Source: CALMBW01 sp963779645 (lineage in GTDB: Bacteria > Actinomycetota > CADDZG01 > WHSQ01). Taken from it: a DNA stretch of 64,000 nucleotides. Where the stretch lies: NCBI GenBank assembly GCA_963779645.1, contig CAVZYX010000005.1:806001-870000 (forward strand). Reading direction: 5' to 3'. Every line of letters starts with the position of its first letter. The stretch's first letter is position 1. A program made the position numbers and the translations under genes. Below are positions 1 through 8,445 of the stretch, in pieces. The notes under the pieces are model-generated. The model did no database searches. It worked only from the letters and a program-made list of their open reading frames with translations, and was not told where the DNA came from.

Positions 1-168
1 AGTGTTCCGGCATGCGACACGGACCGTTCTTGCTCCGAGCATTACCAACGTCTCAATTGCTCGCTGCAGCAGGGTCTGACCAGCCACGGTTACGAGTGGT
101 TTTGGGAGGTCCTGAACATGATTTCGCAAGCGATCGCCGCGTCCACCCGCCAAAATTACACCGATCAT
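1..168 (-). CDS. Nucleotidyltransferase (NTP_transferase family), N-terminal part, runs off the window
   Basis: Fifty-six codons are visible from an ATG at 168. The protein opens MIGVILAGGRGDRL, followed by LPKPLVTVAGQTLL, which is the nucleotide-binding signature (GGxGxRL...PKPL) of sugar-1-phosphate nucleotidyltransferases such as mannose- or glucose-1-phosphate guanylyl/uridylyl/thymidylyltransferases. Such enzymes make NDP-sugars from NTP and sugar phosphate in the cytoplasm. The ATG overlaps the stop of the upstream ATP-grasp gene as ATGA if a single-base frameshift there is corrected, so the two are probably one operon. The substrate cannot be assigned from this fragment. The 3' end lies outside the window. 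Confidence 0.8.
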   Translation of the reverse strand, partial: MIGVILAGGRGDRLRNHVQDLPKPLVTVAGQTLLQRAIETLVMLGARTVRVACRNT

Positions 169-930
169 TTGCCCGGCTCCTTGCCACATTCGCGACTCGC
201 TCGTCCAATCGCAAAATCGGCAATCGAGCGCGGGAGCGTCGCGCATGCCTTCAAATGAGGGGAAATCGTTAACGTCGATAACAACTCCCTGACCGTCACT
301 CCAGATGACGTCAATCCCGAGTACGTCGAGACCGGTGTTGAGCCGGCACTCGTTGACCAGTTGTCCCGCAGCTTGCAATTGCGGTGTGGTTAAGTCGAGC
401 TTAGGAGGAATAAGAAGATTGCCGCCAATCGCGTAGAGTTTCGTTTCAACACCGTTAGTAATTACCCGCTGAAGAAGTGTCCATCGCGGATGCAACTTCA
501 TCGCTTGCGTGCCTGGTAGCCCATTATGGCTGGTCCATGCACCTTTTGCTACCCAGTCATTGGAGTGATCGGTGCCAGCAGGGGCCCAGCCACTCGGCGG
601 GATGCTTACCCCCTTTGCGTGAAGCTCGGTGAACAGCGCGGGGCGGTTTAGAGCCTTTCGAACTCGATGAGGATGGTTAATGACCGTTGACCCCTTTGCG
701 CACCATGCCTCGAGCAAGTTCAAGACCAGGGTTGACCGAGACATGGACACGATTGTTTGGAGATGGGGAGGGACAGATCGCGGAGGAAAGTCTGCCAGGT
801 CTTGAGCTCGGAGGTCGCGGACTTCAACTCCCCGGGTTCTGAACTCCTCGTGGAGTCGACGGACAAGCTCCTTGTCAGCGCTTGGCCGGGAGGAATGTCT
901 GTAGTGCCGAGTAACGAGTCCGATTATCAA
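165..930 (-). CDS. ATP-grasp family protein (RimK-like fold), single-base frameshift near 225
   Basis: Read from a TTG near 930, the protein starts with a strand-like segment (IIGLVTRHY) and ends with the ATP-grasp metal-binding stretch GLDVLGIDVIWSDG / VVIDVNDFPSFEG. ATP-grasp enzymes join a carboxylate to an amine or thiol using ATP. As printed, the frame runs straight into the downstream nucleotidyltransferase, giving an apparent fusion. Dropping one G at about 225 restores a typical ending (ALIADFAIGRASRE...) with a TGA at 167-165 that overlaps the next ATG. I therefore infer a one-base insertion rather than a real fusion. The start is uncertain because it overlaps the 3' end of the kinase gene by about 55 bases. 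Confidence 0.6.
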
Positions 931-1514
931 TGCGCTGCTCCAACCAACCGAGTTCTATTGCCCGGGCCAAGTGATCGACAATCGCATCTGCGGCGCGATG
1001 TGCCTCAGATGGTAAGGCAGCCTCGGATGCAGAGGAAAAATGTACATAGTCAGCGACCGCGAGAAGGTCGCCAACACCGAGCTGGAGCTCATGACATTCA
1101 AGCTCGATAATCGAGTTAGGCATCCTTGAGTAAAGAGCGCTGCCCCGAAGGAGTCGCTCATATCGCAAATGGGCTGGTCGTTGAAACGCGACGAGGAGAA
1201 AAGGTGCACGTTCCGATAGCCACGCAGATTCAGCCAGTGTGCGAATGCCGTCTAAGACCACTCTAGAATCTGTCAATCCTTCAATCTCGCCCCATGCGCG
1301 TTCCACGAGAAACGTGGGTCCGAGGGTCTTCCTGAGAGTCCGTGACACTCTCCAACGCGGCTCTCGTTGATGATGGGTTCTCAGGCTGCTCGACCGCTTC
1401 GGTCAATAAACGGCTCAGGGAGAGCACTTTGTAAGCGTGACTTGACTCAAGTGCTTCGGCAACCAATGTCTTACCTGAGCCTGGCATACCGGTAAGCCCG
1501 ACAATCGCCTCCAT
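875..1514 (-). CDS. P-loop nucleotide kinase-like protein, frameshifted near 1349
   Basis: The N-terminal part from the ATG at 1514 carries a Walker A motif, GLTGMPGSGKT, at residues 6-16. The C-terminal part continues in the next frame from about 1348 (SRTLRKTLGPTFLVERAW, then VVLDGIRTLAESAWL). The two pieces match the order seen in dephospho-CoA-kinase-like or AAA-type nucleoside kinases, where the P-loop is followed by a GP..LAER segment and a DGIR motif. Removing a single A near 1349 joins them. Whether this is a mutation or an assembly indel cannot be told here. The gene lies upstream of, and overlaps, the ATP-grasp gene, so the three minus-strand genes probably form one operon. The substrate is unknown. 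Confidence 0.55.
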
Positions 1515-1924
1515 CCGCGTGACCTGATAGCGTGAGGATGAGACTGCGCCATAGTGGTCTCTTTTCGGGGCGGGATCGGCAAAGGCCGCCGCTCAACTTT
1601 CGAGAATCTCAGCGCGTCGGCGCCTTCGTCCGGTTTCCTCCCGCAGTGATCTTCACTCGACGAGTACGCGACGCTACTTGAGCTGTCTTGAGCAGCGAAC
1701 AGGTATGAGTAGATGGATTGTTCGACGCTGTCTGGCAAAAGCCGCAATAGTTGGGAGCCAACGGTTAATCCAGCCGCTGGAATACCGCCGCCAGCGATCG
1801 TTACGCTCGCGCCGACCAACCCCAGGTCAAAGCTCAACGAATTCTTGGGCTGCTTGAAGGATTTCCACGAGCGTTTTCTTAGGGATTCCGCCGCCTCTCG
1901 CAATAGTGGCTCTGAATTAGCCGT
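1415..1924 (-). pseudogene. Possible C-terminal fragment of an unknown membrane-associated protein
   Basis: After an in-frame stop at 1927-1925 the frame reads NSEPLLREAAESLRKRSW and then a glycine-rich hydrophobic stretch (LGLVGASVTIAGGGIPAAGL), which looks protein-like. No start codon or N-terminal domain precedes it in frame. A short ATG-started reading frame at about 2019 in another frame could be its lost N-terminus, again implying a frameshift. The last part of the frame (below about 1680) is not convincing. I do not recognise a family; treat as a remnant. Confidence 0.25.
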
Positions 1925-2074
1925 TTATGGAAGTCTGACGCGCATTCCCAAAACGACCAGATGTCCTGAAATGAGCTCGGTCCTGTATGAGTAAGCGTGT
2001 TGCCACCATGGATTAGGTGAGTGACGTAGGTCCTCGGCCTCCGGGCTACGATTGAATCTGAGAGGAGGCGTCTG

Positions 2075-2635
2075 ATGGGCGGCTGGCATACCGTGGATCT
2101 TCCCAGAGCTGTGCTACTGAGGCTACGCCATGGTGACTGGCGCGGGTTGTATACGTGTCCAAACCGGACGGGCAACGACCGCACTACCTCCGATTGGCGC
2201 CAGGTCCTTCAGACGGCGAACTTACTCGTACGAGAGCGAGGAAACGAAACGCTAGGTACGAGACACCTGCTACTTGGTCTTCTATCACTTGATGACGGAC
2301 CAGCTCTGCAAGCATTTCGTCTCGCTCACGTCGATCCTGCGAAGCTATTCGAGCTAATCGATTCCTGGACACCCCGCGGTGAGACAAAATGGGATCCCCC
2401 GAGAATGCTCGGAGCAGGCGAATTCATCACGAGGCCCCGCTTCGTGGGGCTTAGCCGACGGTCCTTAGACGTCATGGAAAGAGCAAGTAAATTGGCTCGC
2501 CAACGAGCCCATCCCGACGTTAATTCCGCCCACCTGCTGGCTTCCTTGGTGAAGGATTCCCGGGTAGCAGGAATGCTTCGGCGAGCGGGGGTTGACACTC
2601 GAGCCCTTTGCCGTTTCGCGTTAAGTGTTGCCTGA
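2075..2635 (+). CDS. Stand-alone Clp N-terminal (Clp-N repeat) domain protein
   Basis: The 186-aa product contains two Clp-N repeats. The first (about residues 44-95) reads VLQTANLLVRERGNE then LGTRHLLLGLLSLDDGPA. The second (about 125-185) has SLDVMERASKLARQRAHPDVNSAHLLASLV. In ClpA/ClpC these repeats sit in front of the AAA+ modules and bind substrates or adaptors. Here no ATPase domain follows, as in ClpS-like or Clp-N-only accessory proteins. A strong ribosome-binding site (GAGAGGAGG, ending about 7 bases before the ATG) supports the start. The first ~40 residues are unlike Clp-N and of unknown role. Neighbours give no functional hint. Confidence 0.75.
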   Translation: MGGWHTVDLPRAVLLRLRHGDWRGLYTCPNRTGNDRTTSDWRQVLQTANLLVRERGNETLGTRHLLLGLLSLDDGPALQAFRLAHVDPAKLFELIDSWTPRGETKWDPPRMLGAGEFITRPRFVGLSRRSLDVMERASKLARQRAHPDVNSAHLLASLVKDSRVAGMLRRAGVDTRALCRFALSVA

Positions 2636-2794
2636 GTATCGTTGAGTAAACGTGGTGGTGATGGTCGAGCCCCCCAACTTGTTCCTAAACCAACCACTTC
2701 AGAGAAGTCGCTAAAGGCTCTGCTTGACTAGCTAAGTATGACTAGTTAATCTCGGGTGGCAAATCTGCTGTGGGCGACGGCAAAGGAGTTGGGG

Positions 2795-3415
2795 ATGGGA
2801 TTTTTGAGGCGTAACCGCGTGACTTCAGTTTCGGGTACCAGGTCTTGGCTCAGTCGAGTGAAGGATCCGTCCCGACACTTTCTTCACACGACATTAGGCG
2901 TGGCGGTTGTCTTGTCACTACTGGTACCGACGCTGGCTACGCCTGTGCTCGCTGACGAACCCCCCCCGAACTCGAGTAGCTCAGACAACGATGCTCAGCC
3001 CGCACCTTCCCCAGCACCTTCCGATGACTCCACGACATCCGATGACTCCACGACATCCGATGACTCCACGACATCCGATGACTCCACGACATCCGATGAC
3101 TCCACGACATCCGATGACTCCACGACATCCGATGACTCCACGACATCCGATGACTCCACGACATCCGATGACTCCACGACATCCGATGACTCCACGACAT
3201 CCGATGACTCCACGACATCCGATGACTCCACGACATCCGATCCTATTGATGACGTTTGCGTTGGCGGCATTGATGCGATCTCGGAAGCCCCACTTCCACC
3301 ACTAGAACTAGACTGCCTTGATTGTGGCGCGGACGGGAACCCAGAGCCACCTCCCGCCGACTGGGGAATCCCTGATGGGTCATGCTTCGTCCCCAACGCG
3401 AAGCCTCCGCTCTGA
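2795..3415 (+). CDS. Secreted protein with 12 perfect Ser-Asp-Asp-Ser-Thr-Thr repeats
   Basis: I place the start at the ATG at 2795 because AAAGGAG lies six bases upstream; an upstream GTG at 2756 is also open. The product (206 aa) has a basic N-terminus, a hydrophobic signal segment (TLGVAVVLSLLVPTLATPVLA) and a likely cleavage after VLA. A Pro/Ser-rich stretch follows, then 12 identical SDDSTT hexads (72 residues) and a short acidic tail with cysteines (LDCLDCGADG). The repeat block resembles the flexible acidic Ser/Asp linkers of surface proteins; no sorting signal is visible. The next frame (3382-3813) may be its true C-terminal domain if a frameshift occurred near 3390. Confidence 0.7.
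   Translation: MGFLRRNRVTSVSGTRSWLSRVKDPSRHFLHTTLGVAVVLSLLVPTLATPVLADEPPPNSSSSDNDAQPAPSPAPSDDSTTSDDSTTSDDSTTSDDSTTSDDSTTSDDSTTSDDSTTSDDSTTSDDSTTSDDSTTSDDSTTSDDSTTSDPIDDVCVGGIDAISEAPLPPLELDCLDCGADGNPEPPPADWGIPDGSCFVPNAKPPL
3021..3236 (+). repeat. Tandem array: 12 identical copies of an 18-bp unit
   Basis: The unit CCGATGACTCCACGACAT occurs 12 times without a mismatch and stays in frame with the secreted protein gene, encoding the hexad SDDSTT each time. Perfect identity implies recent expansion or homogenisation by slippage or recombination. Such arrays often vary in copy number between strains. Confidence 0.95.
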
Positions 3416-3813
3416 ATCCGAGCAGTCCTGATGGAATCAGAATCACGTGGGTAACGAGTGGGTCAACTGTCCCAAGTGGGATTGTCGATCGGGTTCTCCT
3501 TCGAACTCGTCTTCAGATCTACGAAAGTGGCGTATGGACGAGTCTCTACAGTTGGTCGCACTGTCCGGACTGTGTCGATTGGTGTGATGATTGCTCGGGC
3601 TACACGTGTGACTGGACGAAGAGTTGCTCGGAGGTCGGTCTCGTCGCCAGAGGTTGGTACTTCCTCCGAAGTCGGGTTAAGGCGATGGTGTTCGAGGATG
3701 GCCAGTCTCGAAAGGCGTACGACAACAGCTCGGGCCAGTGGGTCAAGTGCAACGGTGCAGTTGGAGTAGGGGGCGAGGGTCCTTCACCCTCCCAAGAGTC
3801 TCCTTTGCTGTAG
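3382..3813 (+). CDS. Cys/Trp-rich hypothetical protein or displaced C-terminal domain of the repeat protein
   Basis: The 143-aa frame overlaps the end of the SDDSTT-repeat gene. It has a protein-like composition, with a cysteine cluster CPDCVDWCDDCSGYTCDW at about residues 61-78 that could bind metal or form disulfides, and a beta-rich segment (VLLRTRLQIYESGVW). No signal peptide is present. It is therefore either translated by re-initiation or, more likely, is the C-terminal part of the preceding secreted protein put out of frame by one base near 3376-3415, where both frames are open. Function unknown. Confidence 0.5.
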   Translation: MLRPQREASALNPSSPDGIRITWVTSGSTVPSGIVDRVLLRTRLQIYESGVWTSLYSWSHCPDCVDWCDDCSGYTCDWTKSCSEVGLVARGWYFLRSRVKAMVFEDGQSRKAYDNSSGQWVKCNGAVGVGGEGPSPSQESPLL

Positions 3814-3864
3814 AGGGCATTCTGTCGTCGGTGAGGAGATTCACTTCGGTCCTGGAAGTAAGCC

Positions 3865-5024
3865 ATCCGAAAACGACCTGAGGCAGCCAGTCTTGTAAGT
3901 AGCCTGCTTGCGCTCGCCGTGGCCGGGGCGGTTCTCGCGGCTTGTGATTCAAATATCGGGCTGCCCTCTACCCATAGTGGCACTCAAAGCACACCGACAC
4001 AGGTCCCTGATGTTTCCCTGACACCGGGTAAAGCCGTCTTCTTCTCGGTCCGGCTATCGCCGGAGCAGCGGGTGGTTCGATACGAGATCATGATTCGACA
4101 CTCCAGCCGGAGGCTACGTGTTGGATTGCAACCCGCCCGGGCTCAAGTCGGTGCCTGGGACGCCACCCTCTATGATCCGGACGGGCGAAGTCGTGGTGCT
4201 TTCTACGGAGCGGCCTCAAGAGAGGCGAGCATCGCTGCCCCGGAGCCAGGACGTTGGTCTGTGTCGGTTCGTTCAGATGTCGAGCACGCTTTCAGATTCG
4301 GTTTCGAGCTTTGCTTGAAACCGACAAGTACGCATCGAAACACGCGCTGCCCAACCTCCGAGTACATCCGCCAGGGCGTTTTCGTCTTCGCCTACCCGAA
4401 CCCTTCACTGGCTCGTGCTGGCCATACGAACGAGTTCACCGGGCAGCCAAAACTTGTTTGCGATTTGACGTCGGACCCGAGAACGTAGGACGAGGACCAT
4501 TGCTCCTCCGTTTGGCTCCAAAGCACAGGCTCATGCAAGACTTTCCATCAGATGCTAACGGGCGCAGATCCGTTAGGGCCGGCGCCTATACCTTTCATCG
4601 TGCTCACGGCCATTTTCACATCAGTGACTTCTTGAGGATTCAACTACTCCGAGCACGTGACGGAAAGAAGACTCGTGAAGGACGCAAGATCGGTTTTTGC
4701 TTTCACGACTTCGCTTTGGTGACGTGGAGTCGCTTCTCTCCAATTCCAGATCGTAGGTTAGAAACCAACTGCTCGAACGCGCCGGGTGGGGGCTTGTCAC
4801 TATCGCCAGGCTGGTTCGAGGTCTACACATGGCAAACCATTGACAACTACGTGGACGTGTCGGGCTTGGAGTCTGGCAAGTATCTGCTCTTGGCAACGGT
4901 TAACCCACACGGTCAAATCCTTGAATCTACGATCACTGACAACACTGCCTATGCTCTCATCCGGCTCATGGATGATGACGTGACCATTCTTAAACGAGGG
5001 TACGGGCGAGGACGAAACCTGTGA
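3865..5024 (+). pseudogene. Decayed lysyl-oxidase-like lipoprotein gene (paralogue of the gene at 11086)
   Basis: The first frame gives a lipoprotein signal (SSLLALAVAGAVLAAC, lipobox LAAC) and a beta-rich region. Near 4320-4345 the similarity to the intact paralogue at 11086-12351 jumps to another frame, which contains GAYTFHRAHGHFHISDF, the His-rich copper motif of lysyl oxidases, and later NYVDVSGLESGKYLL, matching the paralogue's NYVEFGDNPDGLYVV. The expected start position, eight bases after GGAAG, reads ATC (3865-3867) rather than a usual start codon. A lost start plus a frameshift suggests a pseudogene; a sequencing indel could explain the frameshift but not easily the start. Confidence 0.65.
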
Positions 5025-5118
5025 GAACAGGACTTCTTCCTTGGCCGGCGAAGGATGTCCCAAAGAGAAGCGCGAAAAGAGACAAAGAGGATGACGGCCT
5101 CAGAAAGGTTGATGGCCT

Positions 5119-6015
5119 TTGGGACCCCGTAATATTCGGTCTAGGGCGCTGGTAGGCATAGCGACCGGCTCGCTCCTAGTTGCCGGCTCGGCGCTGTCTC
5201 ACCCTACGGTTGCTGCTCAGCCAACACCGCTGGGCGCCCTCAACGCATTCAGGGCCTACGACAGTTCGTCCATGTCTGTGTCGCTCCCGAAATCATCCCG
5301 ACTTCTTTTTGGAAGAGAAGGCTCTTCATGGATTCGAGGTGCAGGTCGGCTGACAATAGTTGCTCTCGTTTCGAAAGACCTCTCGAATCTCCAGGGGGCA
5401 GTAATGGGAGCCATGCGCCCTTGTCCAGAAGTCGCCTGTGAAGAGGGCCCGAAACACGATTTCCACTTTCCTTTGGGTTCGACAGGGCAAGATCTCAGAC
5501 TTTCAGCTGGCGACTATGAGCTGTACATCGTGACAGACGGAGACAAGGTGATGGGGCGCCTGCAATTGTCTAAGCTTGAGGGGAAGACCAACCTAATGGT
5601 CAAAAAGCCCACCGCGGCCACGGTTGAAGTCCCCGTCGAACGTCTTGTCCTCGAACCAGGACGTAACGTTTACTCCGCCGGTGCAACACACCGGACCTTC
5701 TCCAAATCCTTACTCTTTACATCCTTATGGGTAGAAACGTCGCGCGCCGCCTCAAGGCGAAGTGGATCGTGTCTATGGCAAGGCGTCCCGCCTCTGCCCC
5801 AAGAAACCTCATATATGCCTGGTTGCAGCGCTTTCGGAGCAGAGGAGGTATCCGGTCAGCGCTTCAACTATCCTCCTGGTGGTGGAGCAGGATTCATTGA
5901 AACTAACTTATTCGCGCTCAACCGTGGTCGCTGGAGTTACGGAACTTACTTCGCGTCCCCCGATAGTGTCGATATCCTCCTGGCCCTCAATACTTGGCTT
6001 CCTTTGTCGGAGTAG
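5119..6015 (+). CDS. Secreted protein of unknown function
   Basis: The 298-aa product begins at a TTG, with AAAGG about ten bases upstream. It has an Arg-rich N-terminus and a hydrophobic signal segment (ALVGIATGSLLVAGSALS), so it should be exported. The rest is mixed alpha/beta with scattered cysteines (CPEVACEEGP; CLWQGVPPL; PGCSAFG). I recognise no family. It follows the decayed lysyl-oxidase-like gene by about 95 bases and belongs to the run of secreted proteins in this region. Confidence 0.6.
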   Translation: MGPRNIRSRALVGIATGSLLVAGSALSHPTVAAQPTPLGALNAFRAYDSSSMSVSLPKSSRLLFGREGSSWIRGAGRLTIVALVSKDLSNLQGAVMGAMRPCPEVACEEGPKHDFHFPLGSTGQDLRLSAGDYELYIVTDGDKVMGRLQLSKLEGKTNLMVKKPTAATVEVPVERLVLEPGRNVYSAGATHRTFSKSLLFTSLWVETSRAASRRSGSCLWQGVPPLPQETSYMPGCSAFGAEEVSGQRFNYPPGGGAGFIETNLFALNRGRWSYGTYFASPDSVDILLALNTWLPLSE

Positions 6016-6187
6016 GCCACAAGGGCCGGGTATCTTGCTGCCATGTGGCGTGGGTTTGTAACTGAGCCTGAAACCCTAATGGTCTTCCAAGCCACTCGAA
6101 CCGGAACTGAGCGAAACGTTCCCAGAGTTTCTGATTCCGTTCCGAAATGGCTTTCCCTCGAGTACTTTGCGAGCGGAATGGAAGTTG

Positions 6188-6207
6188 TCTCCCGGCCCCA
6201 GGGGCCC
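6188..6207. repeat. GC-rich palindrome copy 1
   Basis: The sequence TCTCCCGGCCCCAGGGGCCC contains the near-perfect palindrome GGCCCCAGGGGCC. A 20-mer with one mismatch recurs at 12683-12702. Both copies lie downstream of plus-strand genes for secreted proteins. It may be part of a terminator hairpin or a repeat remnant. Confidence 0.45.
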
Positions 6208-6383
6208 GGGGCATGTCGAAAAGGTGGTCGAAAACCTCCGTGACCACCCTCCAACGATGCTCCAGCCCGCAAGGATAGGTGTTCGCGTTGTGGGAACGGG
6301 CGAATCCCTGTTAGTCGGCCGATCCGGACGTGAATCGGAGCGCGCATAAGCAGGGACGAAGTCTTGGGAGGGATGTGGCTGGC

Positions 6384-6590
6384 CTACGCGGCCAGGGGTT
6401 CTCGTTTTCGCCGATGCTCCGCGAGGGCTACGGAGTTCACGACCAAGGCGTACCCGATCAAGTTGAGGTGTTGCCGAGAGTGACCGATCGAATGAGCCCG
6501 AGCCAGCCACATCGAGTCGTCCAAGGCGCGGTTGATCGATTCGGCGTCGTTGCGTCGTGGGTAGAGTGAGTGGATTACCACCGTCAGAGG
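6384..6590 (-). mobile_element. Transposase C-terminal remnant
   Basis: This minus-strand frame reads YPRRNDAESINRALDD, then RAHSIGHSRQHLNLIGYALVVNSVALAEHRRKR before a stop at 6384. The pattern (RRND.ES followed by an asparagine in a hydrophobic helix and a basic HRRxR end) is typical of the C-terminus of DDE transposases. Nothing upstream in frame looks like the catalytic domain; that stretch is antisense to the next gene. I take it as a truncated insertion-sequence remnant. The stretch 6016-6383 beside it holds no convincing gene. Confidence 0.5.
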
Positions 6591-7393
6591 TGGGCGTTCT
6601 CGTTCGTTATCTTCGGTCAGCTGTTCGCTGGGCTCAAAGTCTGAGGGCAGATCACGCGACGTTGAATCGAATGCGTTGTCGAATTGATACAGGTGGTCGA
6701 TACCCCCGACCGTACGTTCATGTGGCCATGGCCCCGAGTCGTCGTCTTCATCGTGTGTTCGATGAGCTTTTTGCGCAACAGACGATCCAGACGGTTGCTG
6801 ATGTCTTTTCGGGGCGTCTTCCTGCAGACCCGGTACTTTCCACGCGTGACTTGCTGAGGTTTCAAACTCCACCAGATTTGGGTGAGCCATTCGACTATCT
6901 GGTGGAAGTAACTTCAGATGGACTGTTTGAGTTTCTGTCACTTGTCAACGTTGAGAACACGCCTGATGGGAGAGTTCTCTTGCCGCCAGAAGACATAGTG
7001 AACCCGATCTGGGTTGTTGCAGAAGGGGTTCGGGCCGGGTCCTTCGATTGGTTGACTCCGGGACGTTTGGGTCCGAGACGACGTCTGGATTGGTACGTGA
7101 ATGTTTCGGCGTCTTGGTCATCAGAAGGGCATTCGGAATGGACTCATCTTCGTTTTCCGGGTCGCGAGCCGAGGGGTCGAGCAACGGGGCAGCGAGCGTT
7201 CGCTCCGAGTCTCGGCTATGGAGGAAGAGAACTTCGCGGGAGACGTCGCACCAAGGAGAGTGAATCCCTCCTGAGGAAGGTTATGAACGATTTCCTGCGT
7301 GAGAACGGATTCCTCGATTTTCAGGATGCCCTGGAGGACATCATCGACTTCTCAGCTTACGGGGCAGAAGGCCGCCCCACTCCCTTCAACTGA
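6557..7393 (+). CDS. Hypothetical protein, first of a two-gene unit
   Basis: The 278-aa product has no signal peptide or membrane segment. It shows mixed alpha/beta composition with a basic patch (GYGGRELRGRRRTKESE) near the C-terminus. The GTG start at 6557 lies inside the transposase remnant on the other strand, so the original N-terminus may have been lost or lie further in. Its TGA is directly followed by the ATG of the next gene, so both are very probably co-transcribed and coupled. I do not recognise the family. Confidence 0.55.
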   Translation: MGRVSGLPPSEVGVLVRYLRSAVRWAQSLRADHATLNRMRCRIDTGGRYPRPYVHVAMAPSRRLHRVFDELFAQQTIQTVADVFSGRLPADPVLSTRDLLRFQTPPDLGEPFDYLVEVTSDGLFEFLSLVNVENTPDGRVLLPPEDIVNPIWVVAEGVRAGSFDWLTPGRLGPRRRLDWYVNVSASWSSEGHSEWTHLRFPGREPRGRATGQRAFAPSLGYGGRELRGRRRTKESESLLRKVMNDFLRENGFLDFQDALEDIIDFSAYGAEGRPTPFN

Positions 7394-8104
7394 ATGATCA
7401 ATGACGCCGTGCGCCGCATCGTGGGCAAGACGCTGGCCGAAACTGAACCGCCAACAGGACCCTTTTTGGAGGTCCTTCTTCGTGCCCGTCCCAGCACGCT
7501 TGTTGCGATGGGATTGCTGCAGCAGTCTCGCCGTTCGCTTCAAGCGATCCTCTTACTAGCCGAGAACCAACTCTTGGACGCGAGCATGGGTCTTGTTCGG
7601 ACAACCCTTGAGAACATGGTCACTTCAACCTGGCTCCTCGAGCACCCCGACGCGCACTTTGAGGAGTTCCTTGGTGATCACCGCAGACGATTAGTCGCGT
7701 CTGCCGGAGAAGATTCGACGATTCAGCCGCTCTTGAGTCAATTTGAATCTCTTATGGACACATGGGTGGGAAATCACGAGAGCAAGGTTCCACGAAACAT
7801 TAAGCAGCGGGCGTCAGCGGCGACTTCGAAGAGCATGTATTCGATTTATAGGCATCTATCTGGACCCGCGCATGGTTCGATTGTGGGCAGCACTCTGCAG
7901 TTCGCTGCCGGTGCCGACGACGGCGAATTGGAGTGGAGCGATCCAGGTGCGGCGATGGATGCGGATGCACACTTGGCGTTTGCGTCTGCTCTTGTCTGCA
8001 TCACAGCGATGAGAGTCTTCGAGGAGTTCGGCGAAGAAGCTGCAGATAGCTTTCGAGAATTGCATCAAGAGATTATGGACGTGTGGTTTCCGGATGAGAC
8101 GTAG
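7394..8104 (+). CDS. DUF5677-like helical protein
   Basis: The 236-aa protein is almost entirely alpha-helical. It carries features I associate with DUF5677-type proteins: an Arg/Glu pair in a long helix (MGLVRTTLENMVTSTWLL), followed later by a MYSIYRHLSGPAHGSI segment (Y.HLS...HG). The biochemical role of that family is not known to me; members often sit in accessory regions. The gene starts at an ATG immediately after the stop of the upstream gene, implying joint function. Location in a gene-poor accessory segment fits an accessory or defence-associated role, but this is inference only. Confidence 0.5.
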   Translation: MINDAVRRIVGKTLAETEPPTGPFLEVLLRARPSTLVAMGLLQQSRRSLQAILLLAENQLLDASMGLVRTTLENMVTSTWLLEHPDAHFEEFLGDHRRRLVASAGEDSTIQPLLSQFESLMDTWVGNHESKVPRNIKQRASAATSKSMYSIYRHLSGPAHGSIVGSTLQFAAGADDGELEWSDPGAAMDADAHLAFASALVCITAMRVFEEFGEEAADSFRELHQEIMDVWFPDET

Positions 8105-8220
8105 ATGTTCTGCTGGTCCGATCGGCTGCTATCGTCCTTCACTATCAAATGCTGACCACGCGACTCCGCCAAGGATGGCCAAGAAGTAAAACCACGAGTC
8201 CCGCGCCAATCTCATTGGGG

Positions 8221-8430
8221 TTACGCGAGTCCTTCATCTAGTAGGTGAGCCAAAGGAGAAAGATGAATCTCTCCCATCAGTCCATCTGTCTCAAGAGCGG
8301 TTTTGATTGCTGCAGATGCTCCCCGAACCACTCGTCTACAGCAGTTTGCAGCGGCCGCCTCTAGCCTTCTTGGTAATTCTTGATCAAGCCTGTTTCGCCG
8401 GTGCTCCGTTAAGGCTAAGCAGTTCATGAG
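8221..8430 (-). other. Short ORF, possible second transposase remnant
   Basis: A 68-aa frame opens MNCLALTEHRRNRL, resembling the VNSVALAEHRRKR end of the remnant at 6384, then continues with an unrelated alanine-rich helix. It may be a decayed copy of the same transposase end with read-through. Otherwise the stretch 8105-8445 between the DUF5677-like gene and the secreted-protein genes contains nothing I can support. Confidence 0.25.
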
Positions 8431-8445
8431 GCTGGGAAGTCGAAC

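Noticed and set aside
1..930. ATP-grasp/nucleotidyltransferase fusion protein
   Set aside because: Removing one G near 225 gives the ATP-grasp protein a normal end (ALIADF...) and a stop overlapping the next ATG, so the fusion is most simply an indel artefact.
2721..2750. Promoter before the repeat-protein gene (TTGACT and TTAAT)
   Set aside because: The spacing between the two boxes is not convincing and the repeated TGACTAG is too short to interpret.
3021..3236. CRISPR array
   Set aside because: The repeats are directly adjacent, without spacers, and stay in one coding frame.
2907..3396. Other long frames through the repeat array (MTPRHP, MSWSHR and DVVESS repeats)
   Set aside because: They are forced open by the 18-bp periodicity; only the SDDSTT frame has a signal peptide and a ribosome-binding site.
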